Positions 1-6,294 of a stretch of DNA of 27,821 nt are shown here, piece by piece. The position numbers were made by a program, and so were the translations under genes. This DNA comes from JBDHRG01 sp039807445. Lineage in GTDB: Bacteria; Pseudomonadota; Gammaproteobacteria; Competibacterales; Competibacteraceae. The stretch covers positions 1-27,821 of the forward strand of contig JBDHRG010000024.1 of NCBI GenBank assembly GCA_039807445.1, read 5' to 3'. Position 1 is the stretch's first letter. Each line of letters opens with the position of its first letter. The notes beneath the pieces are model-generated. The model saw only the letters and a list, made by a program, of their open reading frames with translations. It searched no databases and was not told where the DNA came from.

Positions 1-9
1 ATACCGAGC

Positions 10-61
10 TCCTGTCGGCGGGCAGGACGCTGGGGGAAAACCCGAATGGCAGCCAGCGCCC
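10..61 (+). other. Possible structured leader upstream of the first PEP-CTERM gene
   Basis: Two adjacent potential hairpins are visible. TCCTG (10-14) can pair with CAGGA (23-27). Immediately after, CGCTGG (28-33) can pair with CCAGCG (53-58), enclosing GGG (34-36) and CCC (41-43) around an AAAA loop. GGG (20-22) and CCC (59-61) could extend the second stem if the first opens. I do not recognise a known riboswitch class. In GC-rich DNA such pairings can arise by chance, so this is only a description. Confidence 0.2.
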
Positions 62-107
62 TATCCGTCTGCAGGGTGCGCTTGACCTCAACGAGGGAAT
101 GTCCGCG

Positions 108-854
108 ATGAAAATGAACAAGAGCTTGCTCATGGGTGCGAGCGTCGCACTGGCGCTGGGCACGAGCGTCGCCGCCAATGCCGGGCCTCTGATCAACACC
201 CCGGGCGGCGCAGAAGGCTTCGTCAAGATCACCGGGTTCGCCCCCGGCGACACCACGTTCACTGTCCAGCTCGGCAACGGCAGCGGCAAATTGAACGTCT
301 TCGATGTCGCCAATGGCCACGAGGTCAAGGCGATCGGCAATCTGGCGTTCTTCTTCTCGTGCGACGCGCAGGGTAACAACTGCGACCCGAACGACGTCAT
401 CGTTCCGTCGCTGATCAACCCGCAGGTGTTCGCGGGCTCGTTCAGCGCCGACTGGGACGGTGCGACGATGGTCGATTTCGCCGACCTCGGCGCACTCGAC
501 GGCAAGACCTTCGCGTTTGCTTACGACGGCACCTCGCCGCTGTTCGACACCGTGCTCGGCGGCGGTGGACTCGGCCCGATCGCGGGCACGCTGTCGATGG
601 CCGCCTCGTTCGACGCCATCACCGGCTTGCTGACCCTCGACGTCACCGAGACCAACACCAACGGCTGGGCCGGTTGGGGCTCGGTGCTGACCGCGATCGA
701 CGCGCAGGGCTCGCCGGGCAACCTCGGCGTCATCGACGGCCGTCTGGTCGCCGCGCCAGGCTCGAGTCTTGAAGTTCCCGAGCCGGCGTCGCTGGCGCTG
801 CTCGGCGCCGGTCTGCTCGGCTTCGGCGCGCTGCGCCGTCGCCAGGCGGCGTGA
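108..854 (+). CDS. PEP-CTERM sorting-domain protein, exported
   Basis: This is an exported protein of 248 residues that is probably handled by an exosortase. The N-terminus has a signal peptide (MK-N-K, a hydrophobic stretch at residues 6-22, probable cut after ANA at about residue 25). The C-terminus is a classic PEP-CTERM tail: VPEP, a hydrophobic stretch of about 16 residues, then RRR. Family knowledge: such tails are recognised by an exosortase in the inner membrane, and the proteins end up at the surface or in exopolysaccharide. The middle part is Gly/Asp-rich with a close Cys pair (SC...NNC) and matches no enzyme family I know. ATG 108 is chosen because GAGGGA at 93-98 sits at ribosome-binding distance from it but is too close to the in-frame ATG at 99. 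Its promoter would lie at or before the window start. A strong terminator follows. Confidence 0.88.
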   Translation: MKMNKSLLMGASVALALGTSVAANAGPLINTPGGAEGFVKITGFAPGDTTFTVQLGNGSGKLNVFDVANGHEVKAIGNLAFFFSCDAQGNNCDPNDVIVPSLINPQVFAGSFSADWDGATMVDFADLGALDGKTFAFAYDGTSPLFDTVLGGGGLGPIAGTLSMAASFDAITGLLTLDVTETNTNGWAGWGSVLTAIDAQGSPGNLGVIDGRLVAAPGSSLEVPEPASLALLGAGLLGFGALRRRQAA

Positions 855-882
855 TCGGCCGTCGCGATCCTTTACACCCCCG

Positions 883-913
883 GAAACGGCGGCGCGAGCC
901 GCCGTTTCGTTTT
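883..913 (+). terminator. Rho-independent terminator after the first PEP-CTERM gene
   Basis: A perfect 11-bp stem (GAAACGGCGGC at 883-893 with GCCGCCGTTTC at 898-908) closes on a GCGA loop and is followed by GTTTT. It ends transcription of the PEP-CTERM gene before metG, so metG probably has its own promoter. Confidence 0.88.
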
Positions 914-985
914 GCGCGCCCCACCGGGCTGCGGTGCGATGTGCTAAGTTGAACGCCCCTTGCCACCGCCCCAGCATCCGCCCGC

Positions 986-3010
986 ATGTCGAGCCCAGTC
1001 CGCAAGATCCTGGCCACCAGCGCCCTGCCCTACGCCAACGGCCCGATCCACCTCGGCCACCTAGTCGAGTACATCCAGACCGACATCTGGGTGCGCTTCC
1101 AGAAGTCGCGCGGCCACCAGTGCCACTACGTCTGCGCCGACGACGCGCACGGCACGCCGATCATGCTGCGCGCGCAGGCCGAAGGCATCACCCCCGAGGC
1201 GCTGATCGAACGCATCGGCGTCGAGCACCGCGCCGACTTCGCCGACTTCCTGGTCGAGTTCGACAACTATCACAGCACCCACTCGCCCGAGAACCGCGCC
1301 TTCGCCGAGACCATCTACGCCCGGCTCGAGGCCGGCGGCCACATCGCCCGCCGCACGATCCGCCAGGCCTACGACCCGGTCAAGGAGATGTTCCTGCCCG
1401 ACCGCTTCGTCAAGGGCGAGTGCCCACGCTGCGGCGCAGCCGACCAGTACGGCGACGCGTGCGAAGTGTGCGGCGCCACCTATTCGCCGACCGAGCTGAA
1501 GAACCCGCGCTCGGCGCTGTCGGGCGCGACACCGGTCGAGCGCGAGTCCGAGCACCTGTTCTTCCGGCTGGCCGACTTCGAAGGCGAGCTGAAGGCGTGG
1601 ATCGCCGAGGGCCGCGTCCAGGACGAGATCGCCAACAAGCTGGCCGAATGGTTCCAGGACGGGCTGCACGAGTGGGACATCTCGCGCGATGCGCCGTACT
1701 GGGGCTTCGAGATCCCGGGCGCGCCGGGCAAGTACTTCTACGTCTGGCTCGACGCGCCGATCGGCTACATGGCGAGCTTCCGCAACTACTGCGCGCGCAC
1801 CGGGCTGGACTTCGACGCCTTCTGGGCGCAGGGCTCGGACGCCGAGCTGTACCACTTCATCGGCAAGGACATCGCCTACTTCCACACGCTGTTCTGGCCG
1901 GCGATGCTCGCCGGCGCCGGCTACCGCACGCCCAGCGCGGTGTACGCCCACGGCTTCCTGACCGTCAACGGCCAGAAGATGTCGAAGTCGCGCGGCACCT
2001 TCATCAAGGCGCGTACCTACCTCGAGCACCTGCACCCTGAATACCTGCGCTACTACTTCGCGACCAAGCTCTCGGACCGCGTCGACGACCTCGACCTGAA
2101 CCTCGACGACTTCCAGAGCCGCGTCAACAGCGATCTGGTCGGCAAGCTGGTCAACATCGCCAGCCGCTGCGCCGGCTTCGTTACCAAGCGCTTCGACGGG
2201 CGCCTGGCCGCCCGCCTGCCCGAGCCCGGGCTGTACGCCGAGTTCGTCGCCGCGGGCGATGCGATCGGCGAGGCCTACGAGCGGCGCGAGTTCGGCCGCG
2301 CGATGCGCGAGATCATGGCGCTGGCCGACCGCGCCAACCAGTACATCGACGAGCGCAAACCCTGGGTGCTGGCCAAGCAGGCCGGCGCCGAGCCGGAGGT
2401 GCAGGCGGTGTGCACCCAGGGGCTGAACCTGTTCCGCGTGCTGATGACCTACCTCGCGCCGGTGCTGCCGCGGCTGGCCGCCGACGTCGAAGCCTTCCTG
2501 CAGTGCGCGCCGCTCGCCTGGGAGCGCCGCACCGCGGCGCTGCTCGATCACGCGATCGCGCCGTTCAAGCCGCTGCTGGCGCGCGTCGAGGCGGCGCAGG
2601 TCGAGGCGATGCTCGCCGCGTCGAAGGACAGCCTGGCGCCGGCCGCGCCGGCGCCGCGGGGGCCGCTCGCGGCGACACCGATCGCGCCCGAGTGCTCGAT
2701 CGACGACTTCATGAAGGTCGACCTGCGCGTCGCGAAGATCGTCGCGGCGCAGGCGGTCGACGGCGCCGACAAGCTGGTGCAGCTGACGCTGGACCTCGGC
2801 GGCGAGACGCGCCAGGTGTTCGCCGGGATCAAGTCCGCCTACCCGCCGGCCGAACTGGTCGGACGGCTGACGGTGATGGTCGCCAACCTCGCGCCGCGCA
2901 CGATGCGCTTCGGCGTCTCCGAGGGCATGGTGCTCGCTGCCGGCGGCGACAGCGGGCTTTACCTGCTCGGCCCCGACGCGGGCGCGCAGCCGGGCATGCG
3001 GGTCAAGTGA
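986..3010 (+). CDS. metG: Methionyl-tRNA synthetase with C-terminal tRNA-binding domain
   Basis: It charges tRNA-Met and initiator tRNA with methionine using ATP, in the cytoplasm. The protein has 674 residues, the usual length for the long bacterial form. The class I signature HLGH is at residues 22-25 and the KMSKS loop at 331-335. A zinc knuckle is formed by C146, C149, C159 and C162 (CPRC...CEVC). An alpha-helical anticodon-binding domain follows, then a linker rich in Ala and Pro at about 535-570. From about 572 there is an OB-fold tRNA-binding domain of the Trbp111/Arc1p type (FMKVDLRVAKI, then VFAGIKS). The start is the first ATG of the conserved N-terminus; no strong ribosome-binding site precedes it. 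The gene sits between two PEP-CTERM genes but has no functional tie to them that I can see. Confidence 0.98.
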   Translation: MSSPVRKILATSALPYANGPIHLGHLVEYIQTDIWVRFQKSRGHQCHYVCADDAHGTPIMLRAQAEGITPEALIERIGVEHRADFADFLVEFDNYHSTHSPENRAFAETIYARLEAGGHIARRTIRQAYDPVKEMFLPDRFVKGECPRCGAADQYGDACEVCGATYSPTELKNPRSALSGATPVERESEHLFFRLADFEGELKAWIAEGRVQDEIANKLAEWFQDGLHEWDISRDAPYWGFEIPGAPGKYFYVWLDAPIGYMASFRNYCARTGLDFDAFWAQGSDAELYHFIGKDIAYFHTLFWPAMLAGAGYRTPSAVYAHGFLTVNGQKMSKSRGTFIKARTYLEHLHPEYLRYYFATKLSDRVDDLDLNLDDFQSRVNSDLVGKLVNIASRCAGFVTKRFDGRLAARLPEPGLYAEFVAAGDAIGEAYERREFGRAMREIMALADRANQYIDERKPWVLAKQAGAEPEVQAVCTQGLNLFRVLMTYLAPVLPRLAADVEAFLQCAPLAWERRTAALLDHAIAPFKPLLARVEAAQVEAMLAASKDSLAPAAPAPRGPLAATPIAPECSIDDFMKVDLRVAKIVAAQAVDGADKLVQLTLDLGGETRQVFAGIKSAYPPAELVGRLTVMVANLAPRTMRFGVSEGMVLAAGGDSGLYLLGPDAGAQPGMRVK

Positions 3011-3089
3011 GCGAGGGCTTGGCGGCATTCACGACGGCAGCCACGGAATCGAGTCAGCTTTTTTTACATCGCACCCCCGACAGCACTCT

Positions 3090-3107
3090 TGAATCAGTCG
3101 CGATTCA
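3090..3107. promoter_or_regulatory. Inverted repeat, candidate activator site upstream of the sigma-54 promoter
   Basis: TGAATC and GATTCA form a perfect 6-bp inverted repeat with a 6-bp spacer, centred about 60 bp upstream of the predicted start of transcription at 3159. A related half sequence (GAATC followed by GAGTC) occurs 45 bp further upstream, at 3046. Sigma-54 activators such as PrsR usually bind dyad sites upstream of the promoter. The PrsR site itself is not known to me, so the link is inference. Confidence 0.35.
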
Positions 3108-3131
3108 TTGAATAAAAAGGATTTTTATTTT

Positions 3132-3148
3132 TTGGCACGAACCATGCT
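3132..3148 (+). promoter_or_regulatory. Sigma-54 (RpoN) promoter of the PepA-like PEP-CTERM gene
   Basis: The sequence TTGGCACGAACCATGCT matches the sigma-54 consensus (TGGCACG-N4-TTGCW) with a single mismatch. The invariant GG is at 3134-3135 and the invariant GC at 3146-3147, with exactly 10 bases between them. Transcription would start near 3159, giving a leader of about 76 nt before ATG 3235. The surrounding region is AT-rich, in contrast to the rest of the window. PrsR, encoded at 12082-13428, has the GAFTGA motif needed to activate this promoter class. Confidence 0.82.
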
Positions 3149-3167
3149 TTCAAATAATGCGACTCGA

Positions 3168-3199
3168 CGGGGATGGACAGAGCGCCGAAGGCTCCCCCG
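3168..3199 (+). other. Possible hairpin in the 5' leader of the PepA-like gene
   Basis: GAGC (3180-3183) can pair with GCTC (3191-3194). Directly outside, CCCCG (3195-3199) can pair with CGGGG (3168-3172), leaving a 7-nt one-sided bulge. It lies within the predicted leader, 35 nt before ATG 3235. It may affect mRNA stability or translation, or may be chance. Confidence 0.25.
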
Positions 3200-3234
3200 G
3201 AGACTCGTGAATAAACATGGAGAGGAACGCTGCA

Positions 3235-4239
3235 ATGAAGAAGAACATGCTCGGGTTTGCGGTCGCGATGGCTCTCGGCAGCAGCTATGCCCACGCCTTG
3301 ACGATCGATCCGGACGGTGCCGGCGGCGCGAACGGCAACCTCGCCGTCGGCAGCCTCGGCTGGTCGGACGGCAACGCCATCTCGACCCCGCTGAGCACGG
3401 CGAGCGGCAACGTCAACACCCTGGTCGTCGGCGACACGATCCAGACCTATGGCCACGCCTCGCTGAACGCCTTCCAGGACCTGAACGGCAGCCCGATCGG
3501 CGGCATCGCCAACCTCAACGTGCCCGGCGCCAACGGTTTCGAGTGGACCTTCGTCTTCGGCTTCGCCGAAGAGGTAGTCGCGACCGGTGCGGGCTCGGCG
3601 ACCTTCCGCACGATCGCCGGCAGCACCAACTTCTTCGAGATCTGGGTCAGCAGCCCGGTCGACTCGAGCGCGCTGAGCGGCAAGGGCTTCCAGAACGGCA
3701 CCAAGATCCTCGCCGGCACGGTCGACCTCTACAACCCGGCCACCGGCGAAGGCCAGACCGCGTTTGTCAGCAGCTCGGTCGTGACGCCGAACCTGGATCA
3801 GTTCGGGGCCAACGACTATGCGGGTTACACGTCGGTGACCGGCACCGGCAGCGGCCAGATCCGCGTCAGCGTCGACAGCTTCGACGCGAACTACTTCAAG
3901 GACTCGCTCCAAGAGCTGGCGCTGAAGTTCGATACGTTCCAGAACCTGCCGTACCGCCAGACCAACCCGTCGAGCTGCTTCTGGGACGGCAGCGCGTTCA
4001 TCACCGGCGCCGGCAACGGCATCGCCAACGGCTGCGGCGTCGCGGGTGACGGTGGCAGCATCGGCTTCGTCAACGGCCTCGACACCACCGCCCAGAACCC
4101 GAACGCGATCAATACCATGTTCCAGACCCGCGCGAGCACCAGCTTCGACGCCCAGCAGGTGCCGGAGCCGGTGTCGCTGGCGCTGTTCGGCCTCGGCCTG
4201 GCCGGCCTGGGCCTGGCGCACCGCCGCAAGCAGGCCTGA
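3235..4239 (+). CDS. PEP-CTERM protein resembling flocculation-associated PepA
   Basis: An exported protein of 334 residues. The signal peptide starts MKKNMLGFAVAMALGSS and is probably cut after AHA at about residue 21. The C-terminal tail is VPEP, a hydrophobic Gly/Leu-rich helix, then HRRKQA, which is a PEP-CTERM sorting signal. The body has a Cys-containing segment (NPSSCFW, later NGCGV) and ends before the tail with FQTRASTSFD. This layout resembles the PepA family described for floc formation in Zoogloea, but I cannot confirm it without a search. ATG 3235 is preferred over the in-frame ATG 3217 because GGAGAGGAA at 3219-3227 is at the right distance. A sigma-54 promoter lies upstream and a strong terminator downstream, so the gene is monocistronic. 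It is probably controlled by PrsK/PrsR. It is unrelated to the aminopeptidase also called PepA. Confidence 0.9.
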   Translation: MKKNMLGFAVAMALGSSYAHALTIDPDGAGGANGNLAVGSLGWSDGNAISTPLSTASGNVNTLVVGDTIQTYGHASLNAFQDLNGSPIGGIANLNVPGANGFEWTFVFGFAEEVVATGAGSATFRTIAGSTNFFEIWVSSPVDSSALSGKGFQNGTKILAGTVDLYNPATGEGQTAFVSSSVVTPNLDQFGANDYAGYTSVTGTGSGQIRVSVDSFDANYFKDSLQELALKFDTFQNLPYRQTNPSSCFWDGSAFITGAGNGIANGCGVAGDGGSIGFVNGLDTTAQNPNAINTMFQTRASTSFDAQQVPEPVSLALFGLGLAGLGLAHRRKQA

Positions 4240-4271
4240 TCGGATCGCGATCTGCCCGGGCTGTTCCATTC

Positions 4272-4300
4272 GCGAGGGGCCGCAAGGCCCCTCGCTTTTT
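4272..4300 (+). terminator. Rho-independent terminator after the PepA-like gene
   Basis: A perfect 10-bp stem (GCGAGGGGCC at 4272-4281, GGCCCCTCGC at 4286-4295) with a GCAA tetraloop is followed by five T. It isolates the PEP-CTERM gene from the acyltransferase downstream. Confidence 0.92.
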
Positions 4301-4376
4301 CGCGCCTGCTTGCCGCCGCGCCGAGCGGCCTCGCATACTCGGTCGGACCTGGAGCCAGCCCGCCGGAATCCCGCGC

Positions 4377-5063
4377 ATGCAGACCCGTCCGATCGACTAC
4401 CTGTTGTCCAGCCTCGTGCTCACCCTGATCGGACTCGCTGCCTGGAGCTGCGCGGCAGGGACTTCGTACCTCGCCACCCGCCCCGTGCTCGGCCCCTACC
4501 ACGTCCTCGCCGATGCGCTCGTGTTCCTGCTCGCGTTCGGGGCTTTCGCCGCGCTCGCTGCGCACCTGATCCGTAGGCTCCACCCGCTGCGGCCCGGTCG
4601 CCACGCGATGGACATGCCGCTGTTCACCGCCTGGAAGCTGTACACCGTCGTCCACGAATTCGGGCGCGGCGCCTGGCTGCCGTTCACCACCGTGTTCGCG
4701 CGCCCGCTGGTGGCGGCGCTGTTCGGCGCGCGGATCGGCAAGGACATCGCGCTCGGCGGCATGCTGGTCGATCCGCACCTGATCACGATCGGCGACCGAG
4801 CGATCATCGGCCAGGATTCGGTGCTGACTGCGCACGCGATCACCAGCGGCGAGATCATCCTGCAGCCGGTCACGATCGGCCGCGGCGCGACGGTCGGCGT
4901 CAATGCCGTGATCATGCCGGGCACCGAGATCGGCGAAGGCGCGGTGGTGACCGCCGGCTCGGTGGTACCCCCGGGCACCCGTATCCCGCCGCGCGAGCTC
5001 TGGGGCGGCGTGCCGGCGCGCAAGCTCAAGGATATCGTCGACGCCGCGACGATCCGCGGCTGA
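4377..5063 (+). CDS. Membrane-anchored hexapeptide-repeat (left-handed beta-helix) acyltransferase
   Basis: The protein has 228 residues. Two hydrophobic segments (about residues 8-30 and 42-64) should anchor it in the inner membrane. From about residue 112 there are hexapeptide repeats (IGKDIAL, ITIGDRAIIG, VTIGRGATVGVNAVI, TEIGEGAVVTAGSVV) ending in WGGVPARKLKD, as in LpxA/CysE-type acyltransferases. Family knowledge: these enzymes form trimers and move acetyl or acyl groups onto sugars or other small acceptors. The substrate cannot be told. The beta-helix part also resembles C-terminal domains of some large NRPS-linked membrane proteins. The ATG at 4377 has only a weak ribosome-binding site (GGAA). 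The gene converges on the glycosyltransferase with 6 nt between stop codons, so a role in modifying surface polysaccharide is a reasonable inference. Confidence 0.8.
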   Translation: MQTRPIDYLLSSLVLTLIGLAAWSCAAGTSYLATRPVLGPYHVLADALVFLLAFGAFAALAAHLIRRLHPLRPGRHAMDMPLFTAWKLYTVVHEFGRGAWLPFTTVFARPLVAALFGARIGKDIALGGMLVDPHLITIGDRAIIGQDSVLTAHAITSGEIILQPVTIGRGATVGVNAVIMPGTEIGEGAVVTAGSVVPPGTRIPPRELWGGVPARKLKDIVDAATIRG

Positions 5064-5069
5064 TGCCGC

Positions 5070-6293
5070 TCACGCCGGCGGGGGTAGGATCTCGTCAACC
5101 CAGGCCGCGAAGCGCGCTTCGGCGCGATAGGGGCGGTACAGCGCCGCGGCGCGCTGCGCCGCCGCGGCGAAAGCCGGCTCGTCCAGCAGCCGCGCCAGCG
5201 CGGTGCGCAGCCGCATGACGCTGGCATGTTCGGCGCGCAGCGTCAGCGCGGCGCCGAAAGCCTCGAGGATCTCCATGTTGAGGTGCTGGTCGAGGTTGCT
5301 CGGAATCCCGAGCACCGGCACGCCGGCGGCGAGCGCCTGCTGCGTGGTGGGACTGCCGCCGTTGCACACCACCACGCGCGCCAGCGCCGCGGCCTCGGTG
5401 CCCGGCAGATAGTCGGTGACGCGCGCATTGGCCGGCACGTCCGCCGGTGCGCCGTGGCCGGCCGTCGCGGCGACAACGCGCACCGGCAGGCCGGCGCCGG
5501 CCTCGAGCACCGCCGCCAGCAGCGCGCTGCGCCCCGAGCTGCCCAGCGTCACGTAGAGCAGCGGCTGCGGCGCGCCGGCGAGCTCGCCCCACCACGATGG
5601 CCGCGGCAGCGGCGGCGACCACAGCAGCGGCCCGAGGAAACGCTGCCGCGGCGGCAGCGCCAGCGACGGCGCCAGCTCGGGCACATCGGCGTAGGCGAGG
5701 AAATCGGCATCGGTGTAGACCCGGCGCAAATCCATGCCCAGCACCGGCAAGCCGTAGCGGCGCCGGACCGCGTTCAGCGGCCGCGCGTGCAGCGCGAAGG
5801 CGATCGGCCGCGCCAGAGCGAACAGCCACTGCGCCGCGCGCACGCCGAGCACGCGCGTGATCGGCAGCTCGGGCACCCGATAGCGCGGCTGCGCCTGCGG
5901 ACTCCAGTAAGCATTGCTGACGGCGAGATACGGAATCCGCTCCAACCGGGCGCTCACCGACAGCGACAGGCGAAAGTCGCCGACGACCAGATCCGGTGCG
6001 AAGCGCCGCAGCAGCTCGCGGTCGGCTTCGACGTACGCGGCCAGGGTGCCGGCATCGTACACCGCCCGCCCCGCGGCGAGCGCCACCATGAAGGCCTCGC
6101 CGCTGACCGAGGCGAGCGGTTCGTGCGGCAGCGCCGAGGCTTCGACCAGCGCCCGATAGCGCGGATCGCAGGCCAGCCGAACCTCGTAACGCGTCGCCGG
6201 CAAGCTCGCTGCCAGGCGCAGTGGCCGTCCGACGTGGGCCAGCGTCACCCCCTCGCCGATGAACAGCACGCGTCTGCGCTCGGCCGTCGGCAT
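5070..6293 (-). CDS. Glycosyltransferase, GT1/GT28-like (UDP-glycosyltransferase fold)
   Basis: The protein has 407 residues and a two-domain GT-B layout. The N-terminal part begins RRVLFIGEGVTLAHVGRP, the usual first strand and loop of the acceptor domain. The C-terminal half has LLYVTLGSSGRS and the donor-binding motif NGGSPTTQQALAAGVPVLG (from N311), followed by DQ at 335-336, as in macrolide, MurG-like and UDP-glucuronosyl transferases. It probably moves a sugar from a nucleotide donor to a lipid, polysaccharide or small molecule; the acceptor is unknown. ATG 6293 is chosen because the conserved region begins right after it and because the preceding TPR gene stops one base before it (TGA-G-ATG), indicating coupled translation. 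The frame stays open upstream to 6608, but that part lies inside the TPR gene and is low-complexity Arg-rich shadow. Confidence 0.85.
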   Translation of the reverse strand: MPTAERRRVLFIGEGVTLAHVGRPLRLAASLPATRYEVRLACDPRYRALVEASALPHEPLASVSGEAFMVALAAGRAVYDAGTLAAYVEADRELLRRFAPDLVVGDFRLSLSVSARLERIPYLAVSNAYWSPQAQPRYRVPELPITRVLGVRAAQWLFALARPIAFALHARPLNAVRRRYGLPVLGMDLRRVYTDADFLAYADVPELAPSLALPPRQRFLGPLLWSPPLPRPSWWGELAGAPQPLLYVTLGSSGRSALLAAVLEAGAGLPVRVVAATAGHGAPADVPANARVTDYLPGTEAAALARVVVCNGGSPTTQQALAAGVPVLGIPSNLDQHLNMEILEAFGAALTLRAEHASVMRLRTALARLLDEPAFAAAAQRAAALYRPYRAEARFAAWVDEILPPPA

Positions 6294-6294
6294 C

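Noticed and set aside
16..31. A GG-N10-GC sigma-54-like match before the first PEP-CTERM gene.
   Set aside because: Apart from the GG and GC pairs few consensus bases match, and the sequence lies in a potential hairpin. Such spacing occurs often by chance in this composition.
912..950. Possible -35/-10 pair before metG (TTGCGC and GCTAAG).
   Set aside because: The spacing is about 25 bases, too long for sigma-70.
3030..3070. A run of seven T after metG that might be a terminator.
   Set aside because: No convincing stem directly precedes the T-run.
5064..5069. A shared terminator between the convergent acyltransferase and glycosyltransferase genes.
   Set aside because: Only six bases separate the stops and no stem with a T-run is visible on either strand.
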